Below are positions 19,286 to 28,295 of a stretch of 64,000 nt of DNA, one piece after another. Positions within the stretch are counted from its first letter, which is position 1. Each line of letters starts with the position of its first letter. The DNA comes from Fibrobacter succinogenes. GTDB taxonomy: Bacteria > Fibrobacterota > Fibrobacteria > Fibrobacterales > Fibrobacteraceae. Where the stretch lies: NCBI GenBank assembly GCA_902762795.1, contig CACWPM010000016.1, positions 51,191 to 115,190 of the forward strand. Direction: 5' to 3'. Below the pieces are notes generated by a model. The model saw only the letters and a program-made list of their open reading frames with translations. It did no database searches and was not told the origin of the DNA. Made by a program: the position numbers and the translations under genes.

Positions 19286-20365
19286 TTAAATTTCTCCCTC
19301 GATTTCGATAGAGTTCATATCCTTGATTTCGCATGAAAAATCAGGTTCGTTTTCAATGAGCGATTCGATGATTGAAGTTGCTAGATCGCTTTCGCCGAGC
19401 AATTTGATGCCCCCAAGAACATTTTCTTTTTCTAGGGCGATCACTGTGGCTCCCGCTGTAACTCCGGTCATTGGCGATGGTCCGAGTCCCGAAACAGTCA
19501 TTTTTAATTTTAATGGATTGCCGTTTTTTACGCCTTCCATAATGCACAAGTAAAAAGTATTCTCCTTGATTCCAAAGACATCGAGTTTACTTGCGGTACA
19601 AAGCTTTTTAATAGTTTCGTCAGGATTTTGTTTGTACTGGAATCTTGCCGAGTTCATGATTTCTACAGTACGTTCTCCACTGACGCACATGTGGAAACGT
19701 GCTTCATCGGGATTTATTTTGCGCGTGATTGCTTCGGCTTCTCCGTCAAAAAACGGGAATTGTTTATTAATCGAAATAACGCTTTTTAGGTCTTCGACAA
19801 CGTCATTTGAAGATGGAATGTATGGAATAATTTCACCATTTTTCCAATAAACCATCGTGCGGATCTCGTCATTGTGAAGGCTTTCAATAAAGTCATTTGC
19901 AGCGGTGTAAGAGAATGCGCCTAGCCCGCCGTAGTAAAAATCAAGTGAATTGACATGGTCGAAGTTTTTTGCGAGGTATTGGGGAATTAATCCTGAAAGT
20001 CCAGGAATGGCTCCCGTCCCATAAAATATGGGAATCTTGGATTCCTTTCTTTGAAAACCGGCAATTCCAAGATGCAAAACGGGCGTGTTCTTTGCGTCGG
20101 CGATTTCGTCCATCTGAGTCGTTTGAGCTTCCGAAAGTTTTGCGCAATCGAGGATGATTTCGCAACCGTCCATGAACTGCTTGATGCTTTCTTTGTCAGA
20201 AACATCGACTTTCACCCATTCTGCATCGCTCCATTCCGAGCGTAATTCGCTTGGAACTTTTTCAATATTGCGTCCACCGATGCGGATTTTTTGTGCAGAT
20301 TTTGATTTTATGAGTCTCGTTGCCCAAATGCCAACGGCTCCGTATGCTCCAAGAATTCCTATCAT
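19286..20365 (-). CDS. Saccharopine dehydrogenase-like reductase, possible second thiazolinyl reductase
   Basis: 359 residues beginning 'MIGILGAYGAVG', an NADP-binding Rossmann motif, followed by a saccharopine dehydrogenase-like body. It is unrelated in sequence to the neighbouring Gfo/Idh/MocA reductase. From memory, the enantio-pyochelin locus of Pseudomonas protegens uses a reductase (PchK) that differs from PchG and is of this type, so the protein may reduce another thiazoline. The ATG overlaps the stop of the preceding NRPS gene by 4 bases. Its ribosome site (GAAGGAG) lies inside the last codons of that gene. Confidence 0.7.
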   Translation of the reverse strand: MIGILGAYGAVGIWATRLIKSKSAQKIRIGGRNIEKVPSELRSEWSDAEWVKVDVSDKESIKQFMDGCEIILDCAKLSEAQTTQMDEIADAKNTPVLHLGIAGFQRKESKIPIFYGTGAIPGLSGLIPQYLAKNFDHVNSLDFYYGGLGAFSYTAANDFIESLHNDEIRTMVYWKNGEIIPYIPSSNDVVEDLKSVISINKQFPFFDGEAEAITRKINPDEARFHMCVSGERTVEIMNSARFQYKQNPDETIKKLCTASKLDVFGIKENTFYLCIMEGVKNGNPLKLKMTVSGLGPSPMTGVTAGATVIALEKENVLGGIKLLGESDLATSIIESLIENEPDFSCEIKDMNSIEIEGEI

Positions 20366-23091
20366 ATTTCTCCTTCTTCAATATCTCCTAAAGCGTTGAT
20401 GCGTTCGTCAAAAATTAGAGCGAGTGCATCTAGTTCTGCATTTTCGAAAAATTCGCGAAGTGCTATTTCGATACCGAATTGTGTATGGATCTTATCTATG
20501 AATCGCGTTGCCAAGAGGCTATCTCCGCCGATTTCAAAGAAGTTGGCGTGTCGGTCAATCTTGTCAAGAGAAAGCAATGTCTTCCAGATGTTTGCAATTT
20601 CGGCTTCGCGCCCTTTATAATTCTCGTCAATGTTGGAATCGATTCCTATTTTTTTCAAGTATGATGTAATCGCCTTGCGGTCGACTTTGGCGTTGGCGGT
20701 CAATGGAAATTGTACGAAAACCTCTGTCCTTGAGGGAATCATGTACGGGACTAGATTTGTTTTCAAGTATTCATCGAAATCGTTGCCGAGAATTTCTTTT
20801 GCATCGGTCGCTTTTTTTGCAGTGATTGTCTGTACAAAGTGTGAATTATTTTCGAGAGAAATTGTGTCGAACGGCAATTCCTTGAAAATGGATTCCCATT
20901 CTTCGTCTGTTAAAAGTGATGTAAAACGGCGCAAACGGGTGTATTTGGCAAAACCGTTTTCTAGTACGGCAGAACTTACGATAGCGACCGGATCGAAATT
21001 TTCAAAGTCAAGCGCCATAAACGTTCCCCCTTTTTTTAAAATCATGTAGGCGAACGAAAGTGCATTGGCAGGATTGTTGTAAGTATGCAAAAAGCCGGCG
21101 TCAACAACAAGATCGAAAGTTTCCAAATCTTGTACGCTGCTATTTAAATTAAGTTGCTTGAATTTTAGGAATTTTTTCCATTCACTCAATAAATTGCGTG
21201 CAGAATCGAGCATTCCCGTGGATTCATCGTATAACGTGATTTCCATTCCGTTCTTTTCGAATGAATTCAAAAATTCACGTACGCCTAAACCGGAACGTGC
21301 GTTTAGAAATGCAATTTTCTTAACCCTTTCGTGGATTGCTGTGGTAACGACTTTATTGATGAACAATTTGAACGGTGTGCTTTCGGAAAGCAATTTTTCT
21401 GGAGCGAATAATTCGTTTCCTAAAAGATCCGTTTCGGGACGATTGCCTCTAAGGACATCTTGCAATAATTCAATATTTTCATTGCTGTTCAATTTTTTGG
21501 AAAAATCGGATTCTACAGATGGGCGAATACTTTCAAACCCGTTTTTGTAAAGCCAATTATTCCATAATACAAATGCGTTTTTCGATTTCTCTGGAATTGT
21601 CTTGATATCGGAACGGATGGTATGGATGAACGATGCGACCGCATTTGTACGGTCATGCAAAGATTCGTCTGCGTAATTTCCGATAAATTTATAATCGTAT
21701 TTTGCAATTTTTTCTTTGCTTATCGCAGGAATGATCCCTGCTACGATTTCCTTTTTCGTGCCATTTTCAACAACGACAGCAGCTGCGTTTACGATATTTG
21801 TTTTTTTCTTGATGACATTTTCGATTTCACCAAGCTCGATTCGATATCCGCCGAGTTTAATTTGCGTGTCCAGGCGTCCTAAAAATTCGGAATTACCATC
21901 AGACATCATGCGGACTTTATCGCCTGTTTTATACCAACGTTCCCCATTTTCTACCGGGAATCGCTCTTGAGTCAATTCGGGTTGGTTCAAGTAACCTTCG
22001 GCAACGCCGGTTCCTCCAATCCAAAGTTCACCGGCTTCACCGTCCGGGCATTCGTTGCCCTTTTCGTCTATGACCTTGATTTTCTGGTTTAAGAGCGCCT
22101 TGCCATATGGAATCGATTTCCATTCTGGCTGCAACGCGTTTACTTCGTACCAAACAGACCAAATAGAAACTTCTGTCGCGCCGCCCAAGGAAATAAAGCG
22201 ACAGTTCGGCCAATACTTCTTTGTTGTGCCGAACAGCGGAAGTGGTATCCAGTCGCCAGAAAGCATAACCGTTTTCAACGGAATTGTATTTGCCTTGTCG
22301 CCTGCGACGATGGTGAACATTTCAAAGAGTGCCGGAACGGAATTCCACAAAGTCACTTTGTGGTCGCTTGCAATCTGCTTCCAGACATTCGCTTCTTTTT
22401 TTGTTTCTTCAGAGAGGACAATGACCTTTCCGCCAATGGATAGCATGCCGAAAATGTCGTAAACGGAAAGGTCAAAGTCCAATTCCGAAATGGCCATACA
22501 GGCATCATCTGCTGTTACGTTAAAGCGTTTGTTGATATCGCGAATGGTATTGCTTGCACCACGATGCGAAATCATTACGCCTTTGGGAACGCCTGTTGTG
22601 CCGGATGTAAAAATGATATAAGCGAGGAGCGAGGGGTCTTCAACGATTTCGTCAATTGGCAGTGGCTCGCTTTGCAATGCTTCCTCAATTTCAACAATGT
22701 TCCAAGAGAAATGTTCTTTGCGAAATTGTTCTGCGTGAATTTTATCTGTAATTATGCACGAAATTTTTGCAGAATCAAAAATCCTGTGCATTCTCTCCAT
22801 GGGTTGGTGAATGCCGACAGGAACGTAGGCCGCGCCGACTGCCTGGATGCCTAGCGTAGAGAAAACTTGATTCATGCCTTTCGGAAGAACAATAGCGACA
22901 TAATCTTTGGGCTTGATGCCTACAACTTTCAGCTTTGTCGCGATTTTTAATGCGTTTACGGATAGTTCTGCATAAGTAATCTGATTGTAGGTACCGTCCG
23001 CATTACGTGATACGAGCGCAGTAGCTGCGGGCGCTTCAATGGTTTTTGCAAAAACGGCAGAGTGGATGCATTCGGAATTATTTTTGAACAT
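20362..23091 (-). CDS. NRPS: A(Cys-like) with degenerate embedded MT-PCP, no Cy domain
   Basis: 909 residues. The A domain starts at the N-terminus ('FTSGTTGVPKG' at 161-171) and reads D207 L208 Y211 N250 M276 S278 L302 I310 W311, a one-change variant of the cysteine code. Between A8 (about 420) and A10 ('LTANAKVDRK', 797-806) sits an inserted domain at about 455-765 that has a methyltransferase outline but no GxGxG ('IAFLNARSGLG' instead). PchE carries such a degenerate MT that acts as an epimerase, so this could epimerise or be inert. A PCP follows (Ser858). It has no condensation domain; the stand-alone Cy protein is the likely partner. Confidence 0.88.
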   Translation of the reverse strand: MFKNNSECIHSAVFAKTIEAPAATALVSRNADGTYNQITYAELSVNALKIATKLKVVGIKPKDYVAIVLPKGMNQVFSTLGIQAVGAAYVPVGIHQPMERMHRIFDSAKISCIITDKIHAEQFRKEHFSWNIVEIEEALQSEPLPIDEIVEDPSLLAYIIFTSGTTGVPKGVMISHRGASNTIRDINKRFNVTADDACMAISELDFDLSVYDIFGMLSIGGKVIVLSEETKKEANVWKQIASDHKVTLWNSVPALFEMFTIVAGDKANTIPLKTVMLSGDWIPLPLFGTTKKYWPNCRFISLGGATEVSIWSVWYEVNALQPEWKSIPYGKALLNQKIKVIDEKGNECPDGEAGELWIGGTGVAEGYLNQPELTQERFPVENGERWYKTGDKVRMMSDGNSEFLGRLDTQIKLGGYRIELGEIENVIKKKTNIVNAAAVVVENGTKKEIVAGIIPAISKEKIAKYDYKFIGNYADESLHDRTNAVASFIHTIRSDIKTIPEKSKNAFVLWNNWLYKNGFESIRPSVESDFSKKLNSNENIELLQDVLRGNRPETDLLGNELFAPEKLLSESTPFKLFINKVVTTAIHERVKKIAFLNARSGLGVREFLNSFEKNGMEITLYDESTGMLDSARNLLSEWKKFLKFKQLNLNSSVQDLETFDLVVDAGFLHTYNNPANALSFAYMILKKGGTFMALDFENFDPVAIVSSAVLENGFAKYTRLRRFTSLLTDEEWESIFKELPFDTISLENNSHFVQTITAKKATDAKEILGNDFDEYLKTNLVPYMIPSRTEVFVQFPLTANAKVDRKAITSYLKKIGIDSNIDENYKGREAEIANIWKTLLSLDKIDRHANFFEIGGDSLLATRFIDKIHTQFGIEIALREFFENAELDALALIFDERINALGDIEEGEI

Positions 23092-23097
23092 AAATTT

Positions 23098-23841
23098 TCA
23101 ACCTGCGGTAGCGAGATATTCGGGGTATTGTTCGGAGTTTAAAACGAAAAAGTGATCGCCTTCAAATTCCTTTTCCTTGAATTCTTTTGTAGTGACGGAT
23201 TGCCAGTGTTGCATGATTGCCGATGTTGCGCCTATGTCCTTAGATCCGCAATTGATATAAATGGGGGTGTCAATGCGCTCTCCGTTGTAAATCAAGCTTT
23301 CGTTCAGTGTGTAATCCTTGCGCACTTCAGGGAGAATGAATTGGAGCAATTCCTTGTTTTCAAGGATTTCCTTGGGTGTGGCATTGTATTTTTTTAGTTC
23401 TCGAATGAGCGCGTCATCGCCCATGTATGTTTTGAATTCTCCAGGATCTTCGTCTTGCGGGGCTTGGCGGCCTGCTGCAATCAGTTTCTCTGGATGAATA
23501 TTGTATTTGTTTTGTAGGTAATTTGCCACGTAGAATGCCATGGCGGCGCCCATGCTGTGTCCGAATAAGATAAACGGCTTGCCTTGAGTCACTTTTACAA
23601 TGCTTTCGCAAAGCGGCTCCTGGAGCTTCTTGAAATCGCCGACAAATGTTTCCCGGCGACGCGTTCCTTTGCCGGGAAGCTCGACGCAGATGAAATTCAT
23701 TTTTTTCTTCTCGAGCGTCCATTTGCGATATACGCTTGCGGAACCGCCAGCATGATGAAAACAGAAAATTTTTTTGTGCTCGATATCATCGAGAGCATAG
23801 GTGGAGAAGGGGAACCAACGTTCCTCGAGTTTTTTTTCCAT
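23098..23841 (-). CDS. Type II thioesterase (YbtT/PchC-like)
   Basis: Alpha/beta hydrolase of about 247 residues with 'CFHHAGGSASVY' near the start, the nucleophile elbow 'FGHSMGAAMA' and a late 'GDHFFVL' histidine. Type II thioesterases clear wrongly loaded or stalled carriers in NRPS systems. The frame could begin at a TTG (23850) but ATG 23841 leaves a better-spaced AAGGA site. It lies 6 bases before the A-PCP gene. Confidence 0.9.
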   Translation of the reverse strand: MEKKLEERWFPFSTYALDDIEHKKIFCFHHAGGSASVYRKWTLEKKKMNFICVELPGKGTRRRETFVGDFKKLQEPLCESIVKVTQGKPFILFGHSMGAAMAFYVANYLQNKYNIHPEKLIAAGRQAPQDEDPGEFKTYMGDDALIRELKKYNATPKEILENKELLQFILPEVRKDYTLNESLIYNGERIDTPIYINCGSKDIGATSAIMQHWQSVTTKEFKEKEFEGDHFFVLNSEQYPEYLATAG

Positions 23842-23857
23842 TTTTAGCAATCCTTTT

Positions 23858-25576
23858 CTAGGTAATGCTCCAGCCTGCTGAAGAATTCCTTATATCCAAG
23901 AATTTTTTATAAACACCTTCAACATTGCAAAGTTCTTCATGCGTGCCGCGCTGTACTATGTGTCCATTGTCGATGACAAGAATTTGATCGGCGTTTTTGA
24001 CCGTATTTAAGCGATGTGCGATAGAGATTACTGTTTTTCCTTTGGTGAGTTCTCCAATCGCTTCCATCAATTCCGATTCATTTTCGGGATCCACAGAAGA
24101 GGTCGCTTCATCGAGGATAACGACTGGGGCGTCTTTCAATAGGGCGCGTGCAATAGAGATTCTCTGTTTCTCGCCGCCAGAAAGTGAGCTCCCGTTTTCT
24201 CCGATGATTGTATTGTATCCATCTGGCAACTGTTCTATGAAATCATGGCAACGGGCGCGTTTTGCGACTTCTACAATTTGTTCGTGCGTAGCGTTTGGGC
24301 GGCCGAACTTGATATTGTTTTCGATGGTGTCGTTGAACAGGAAAACATTTTGGAACACCATCGAAAAATGCGATAGCAGTTCATCCGGCGCATAATTTTT
24401 GATGTTTTTTCCACCGAATGTGATTGAACCGGATTGGACATCCCAAAAGCGTACAATCAAATTGCACAATGTGGTTTTTCCGCTACCGGAATAACCGACG
24501 ATAGCGCATTTGGATTTTGCGGGAATTTTTGCGCTGACTTTGTCTAAAATAATACGAGAATCGTAACCGAATGTGACATCCTTGATTTCGATATCCGTCT
24601 TGTTTTCGTCAACGGACTCTGTTCCGTCAAGTTTTGGAACATTGTAAGTTTCGTCCATCTGGTCCATGGCTGTTTCTATCTGTTCCATCATGAATGCGCC
24701 ATTGGCGAGCAGTTCCATTTGACCATAGACGATAAATCCCGAGACGAGGAACATCATTCCGTAGGTAAAATCCATTGTCCCGTGGAAAGTCATCCAGGCT
24801 GCAGTCAAGATGACGATGCCGCTAAAAATTTCCAGGGTCGCTCTGAAAAACCCATGCGGTATGAGAATTGTCTTTTCCATCTTGATGGCGGTCTTTTCAA
24901 ATTCATCAAATGTCTCGTCAAGTTTGGAGGCGTTGCCTCTGCCAAATGAACGGATGACTGCTATGCCTCGGATATACTCAATGATATCGTTTGTAACTTT
25001 TTCAACAGCGTTGTATCGTTTTAAGGATAACGATCCGGACTTGTTTTGTATAAGAGTCAGCGGAATCAATGAAAGTAAAATTCCGAAAATGGCGACCAGT
25101 CCGATTCTCCAATCGAAGACCATAAGGAAAATGGAAACGCCTATTCCCTGCAAAATACCGCCAACAACGTTATCGACGGCCATCATGGTGAAATTTTCAA
25201 GTGTCGCCATGTTGGTGGTTATTGTATTGTTGATACGTCCAAGGGATTCTTTGGAAAAGTAGCCCATGGGAGCGTTTTTAAGCTTGTCGCCGAGCTCAAG
25301 ACGTTTATCTGTAAAGATAATGAATCCCGCAGCAGTCATGAAGATATTCGTCAAGAACTTGAGAATGATTTTGCCCACAAGTCCAACCGCTAAAATCGCA
25401 ACTGTTTGCCAAATGACATCCATCGAGAGGCTGTCAATATGCATGAGCACCCAAAGGAATGCAAATACTGAAGAACAGTTGAAAATCGTATTCAGAATGC
25501 TACAGACAAGTCCCCAGTAAATACGTCCCTTGTGCTTGCCGGAAAGCTTGATAATCCTTTTTAAAGTCTTAAGCAT
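23858..25576 (-). CDS. ABC transporter half, TMD-NBD fusion (YbtQ/Irp7-like)
   Basis: 572 residues: about six membrane helices in residues 15-300, then an ATPase with Walker A 'GYSGSGKTT', Q-loop 'VFQNVFLFND', signature 'LSGGEKQRISIARAL', Walker B 'VVILDEATSSVD' and H-loop 'IAHRLN'. It pairs with the next upstream ABC gene to form a heterodimer. In yersiniabactin and mycobactin systems such exporter-fold pairs (YbtPQ, IrtAB) import the loaded siderophore across the inner membrane; export is the alternative. ATG 25576 shares one base with the preceding stop. Confidence 0.87.
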   Translation of the reverse strand: MLKTLKRIIKLSGKHKGRIYWGLVCSILNTIFNCSSVFAFLWVLMHIDSLSMDVIWQTVAILAVGLVGKIILKFLTNIFMTAAGFIIFTDKRLELGDKLKNAPMGYFSKESLGRINNTITTNMATLENFTMMAVDNVVGGILQGIGVSIFLMVFDWRIGLVAIFGILLSLIPLTLIQNKSGSLSLKRYNAVEKVTNDIIEYIRGIAVIRSFGRGNASKLDETFDEFEKTAIKMEKTILIPHGFFRATLEIFSGIVILTAAWMTFHGTMDFTYGMMFLVSGFIVYGQMELLANGAFMMEQIETAMDQMDETYNVPKLDGTESVDENKTDIEIKDVTFGYDSRIILDKVSAKIPAKSKCAIVGYSGSGKTTLCNLIVRFWDVQSGSITFGGKNIKNYAPDELLSHFSMVFQNVFLFNDTIENNIKFGRPNATHEQIVEVAKRARCHDFIEQLPDGYNTIIGENGSSLSGGEKQRISIARALLKDAPVVILDEATSSVDPENESELMEAIGELTKGKTVISIAHRLNTVKNADQILVIDNGHIVQRGTHEELCNVEGVYKKFLDIRNSSAGWSIT

Positions 25577-27330
25577 TATGCAACCTCCTTGTTGTCAGAA
25601 CCCGCGATATGGCGTTCCCACATGGATTTGTACAGCGCGCATTTTTTCATCAGTTCTTCGTGTGTTCCGCTATCGGAAAGTTCACCTTTTTCTATGACCA
25701 GGATCTTTTCGGCATTCTTGATGGTCGAAAGCCTATGGGCAATAACGATAAGTACTTTATCGTGAATAAGCCTAGAAAGTGCCTTCTGAATTTCAGCTTC
25801 GTTTTCGGGGTCTGCGTAAGCGGTCGCTTCGTCCAGGATAATCACATCCGCATTTTTTAAGATCGCTCGTGCAATAGTAATGCGCTGGCGTTCACCTCCG
25901 GAGAGCCTGTTGCCTGCATCTCCTGCTTTTGTGTTGTAACCGTTTTCGAGTGCTGTGATAAACTCGTGGCAGCCGGCGGCCTTTGCTGCTTCGTAAACTT
26001 CTTCATCGCTAGCATCGGGGCGTCCCATGCGGATGTTTTCCATGATGGATACATTGAACAAGTAATTGTCCTGAGCCACATAGCTGATTTTTTGCATTTG
26101 TTGCTTGAATGGAATCTTGGACAAGCTTACGCCACCGAGCAAAATGTCTCCCTTACCCACATCCCAAAATCCGGCCATCAATTTAGCGATTGTCGATTTC
26201 CCGCTGCCCGAGTGCCCGACAATTGCCGTGACTCCCTTCTCTGCGGTCTTGAATGATATGTTGTTCAGAACATTCTTTTCTTTGTAACCAAATACTACAT
26301 TCTTGAACTCAAAAGAAGAGCCTTTGAACTGTACGTTTTTTTCTGGGCGGATTTGATCTTTTTCTTCTAAAAAGTCATTGACCTGCTTGAAAGCCTGAAA
26401 AACCGAAGCGAACATTTCGGCGTAATTCATCGCAGCAATCATCGGACCTGCAATTCCCATGCTAAGTACGGCGCAGGTGAGAAATGTTGAAAATTCTATA
26501 TTCCCGTTCATGAACAAGTAGGCGCCCAACGGGAGCGTAACAAGCAACGTTGAAGAAAGCGTATTCAGGCCGGCAGCTGAGAAGAACCAACAGCCGCGCC
26601 ACCAATCAAGCGTCGTATCGCGATAGTATTTGCAGGCGTTGGTGAATTTTCCAAAAGAAGATGCGCTTTGATTAAAAGCCTTGATGACTTCAATACCGTT
26701 TACGTATTCCACGATGGTGTCGTTCATATCAGCGTTTGCTTTAAAAAAACGTGCGGATTTTTCCTTATAGCCGATCAATTGCCCCATGGTTACCAGAAAA
26801 CCCAATGGAATTGTCGCGACAGCGCCTAGCGCCATACGCCAATCCATAACAAACAAAACAACAATAATCGTTAAAGGTGTCACGATATTTGCGGTCATTT
26901 CTGGTACCATGTGAGCAAAAGGTTTTTCAATACGTTCAACGGTGTCCACAACGAGCATTTTGTATGAACCGGAGGCTTTATCCAGCATGACGCCCATGGG
27001 AATGTGCTCCATTTTTTCGGTTATCGTTGTTCGTATGGTTCTTAAAATGGAAAACGCCGCTTCATGTGAGGTCATTGTCGAAAGTGTCGATAAGAAAACC
27101 TTTATTGCAAAAGCTGCGATGGCTACAAATCCGTAAACGAGAATGTCGTTTTGTGTTACAGTCTTGTAGTAGAACAACGAAAGCAGTTTTGCTACGCAAA
27201 AATAAGGGATGATGCCGGCAAAAACTCCTAGGATTGCATAAAACGACGCTTTGAATAGTTGAAATTTTTTATTTCCGGCATATTGCCAAAGTAAACTTAA
27301 TGAATTTTTCTTTGTCTTATCCGTGGTCAT
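25576..27330 (-). CDS. ABC transporter half, TMD-NBD fusion (YbtP/Irp6-like)
   Basis: First gene of the NRPS operon. Membrane region about residues 20-290, then an ATPase with Walker A 'GHSGSGKST', signature 'LSGGERQRITIARAI', Walker B 'VIILDEATAYADPENE' and 'IAHRLSTIKNA'. The 'DEATAxADPENE' form is familiar from siderophore-type ABC pairs. The frame extends upstream to a TTG at 27369, but ATG 27330 with an AGGA about 11 bases before it is the more ordinary start. With the next gene it forms the heterodimeric transporter. Transport direction cannot be told from sequence. Confidence 0.85.
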   Translation of the reverse strand: MTTDKTKKNSLSLLWQYAGNKKFQLFKASFYAILGVFAGIIPYFCVAKLLSLFYYKTVTQNDILVYGFVAIAAFAIKVFLSTLSTMTSHEAAFSILRTIRTTITEKMEHIPMGVMLDKASGSYKMLVVDTVERIEKPFAHMVPEMTANIVTPLTIIVVLFVMDWRMALGAVATIPLGFLVTMGQLIGYKEKSARFFKANADMNDTIVEYVNGIEVIKAFNQSASSFGKFTNACKYYRDTTLDWWRGCWFFSAAGLNTLSSTLLVTLPLGAYLFMNGNIEFSTFLTCAVLSMGIAGPMIAAMNYAEMFASVFQAFKQVNDFLEEKDQIRPEKNVQFKGSSFEFKNVVFGYKEKNVLNNISFKTAEKGVTAIVGHSGSGKSTIAKLMAGFWDVGKGDILLGGVSLSKIPFKQQMQKISYVAQDNYLFNVSIMENIRMGRPDASDEEVYEAAKAAGCHEFITALENGYNTKAGDAGNRLSGGERQRITIARAILKNADVIILDEATAYADPENEAEIQKALSRLIHDKVLIVIAHRLSTIKNAEKILVIEKGELSDSGTHEELMKKCALYKSMWERHIAGSDNKEVA

Positions 27331-27581
27331 GTTTTTGAATATCCTGAAAAAGATAGATTTGGCTAACAAAATTTAGAACAAAGACTTTGTATTTTGATAA
27401 TTTTTTTATAAAATAAGACGGATTGGATTTGTACAAAACCATTTGGATTGTTGCCGAAATTTGCGTAAAATGCTCCATTATTAAAAATGTTACCCTAGTC
27501 TAATTGGATTGTTTGGGGACCTTTTAGAGTAGAAAAGTACGCCTACTTGAAATTATTTTTTACGTCCCTTGGAAATCAACA
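27331..27581. promoter_or_regulatory. Divergent promoter region of metallophore operon and tonB operon
   Basis: About 250 AT-rich bases separate the minus-strand biosynthesis operon from tonB. Visible structure: three direct copies of TTGGATTG or TTGGATTTG at 27423, 27443 and 27504 (the first two exactly 20 bases apart, the third 61 further), and TACCCTAGTCTAA at 27491-27503, which resembles the repeats before the AraC gene. GATAAT with AT-rich sequence at 27396-27414 could be part of a Fur-like site but is not a convincing match. No clear -35/-10 pair was settled for either direction. Confidence 0.6.
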
Positions 27582-28295
27582 ATGACTCAAAAACGGATTT
27601 ATTCAGCTTTATCTTTCAATAAAGCCTTCTACATGGGGCTTGTGGTTGCGATCCTTGTCCATGTTGCGACTTTGCTGAATCCATATTTCCAAAAGAAAGA
27701 AATCGCAATGCACCGTGCTGATTCCCCTGTAATTCATGCAGAACAAGTTTATATTGCTCCTCCGCCCCCTCCTCCCGAGGCTCCTAAAATCGAAAAGAAA
27801 ATTGTACGGAGCAAGATAATCCCGAAGGTTGTTGAAAAGCCGGTAGAAGAGACACCTCCTGAACCGGAGCCGGAACCGATTGTTGAAACGGCTCCTGTTG
27901 CTGCTGCGGAACCCGTTGTGGAGGCCCCGCCGGCTCCTCCTGCACCTTCTGTGGCAAAGGTTCCTCCAAAGCCTTCGCCGGATTCTTTGAAAGTGGTGAC
28001 CCGCACTTACTTGCGCTCGCTCAAAAAACAGTTGGAACAGATCAAAAATTATCCTGCGACAGCCAAACGCCTGAAGCAGGAGGGCACAGTACGTGTGAGG
28101 TTCACCATCCTTGCGGATGGCAAAATTGAACAAATTGAAGTTTCGGAATCAAGCCGCTATTCTTCTTTGGACAATAGCGCTTTGGAGGCTGTTACGAGCA
28201 TGGGAAAATTTGACCCCATTCCAAAACTTTTAGAAAAAGAACGCTGGCGGATAGAGATTCCAATCCAGTACAAACTTAATGCAGGGAGATCGTAA
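27582..28295 (+). CDS. tonB: TonB energy transducer
   Basis: 237 residues with a single N-terminal anchor (about 17-35), a long Pro/Glu-rich periplasmic stretch (about 55-130, 'PPPPPPEAP', 'EPEPEP') and a TonB C-terminal domain ('YPATAKRLKQEGTVRVRF', 'FDPIPKLLEKERW'). TonB passes the energy of the inner-membrane ExbB-ExbD motor to outer-membrane receptors, here presumably the metallophore receptor. It overlaps exbB by one base (TAATG) and lies opposite the NRPS operon, so both can share control. Confidence 0.93.
   Translation: MTQKRIYSALSFNKAFYMGLVVAILVHVATLLNPYFQKKEIAMHRADSPVIHAEQVYIAPPPPPPEAPKIEKKIVRSKIIPKVVEKPVEETPPEPEPEPIVETAPVAAAEPVVEAPPAPPAPSVAKVPPKPSPDSLKVVTRTYLRSLKKQLEQIKNYPATAKRLKQEGTVRVRFTILADGKIEQIEVSESSRYSSLDNSALEAVTSMGKFDPIPKLLEKERWRIEIPIQYKLNAGRS

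Noticed and set aside
19286..23091. Shared C-terminal 'EGEI' tails of the 909-aa NRPS and the saccharopine-like reductase as a TubC docking peptide.
   Set aside because: In both genes these codons are the GAAGGAGAAAT or GAGGGAGAAAT ribosome site of the next gene, so the likeness is explained by translation coupling; docking remains possible but is not needed.
27396..27414. Fur box upstream of the NRPS operon.
   Set aside because: The GATAAT plus AT-rich match is short and could arise by chance in an AT-rich promoter; a scan with a Fibrobacter Fur matrix would be needed.
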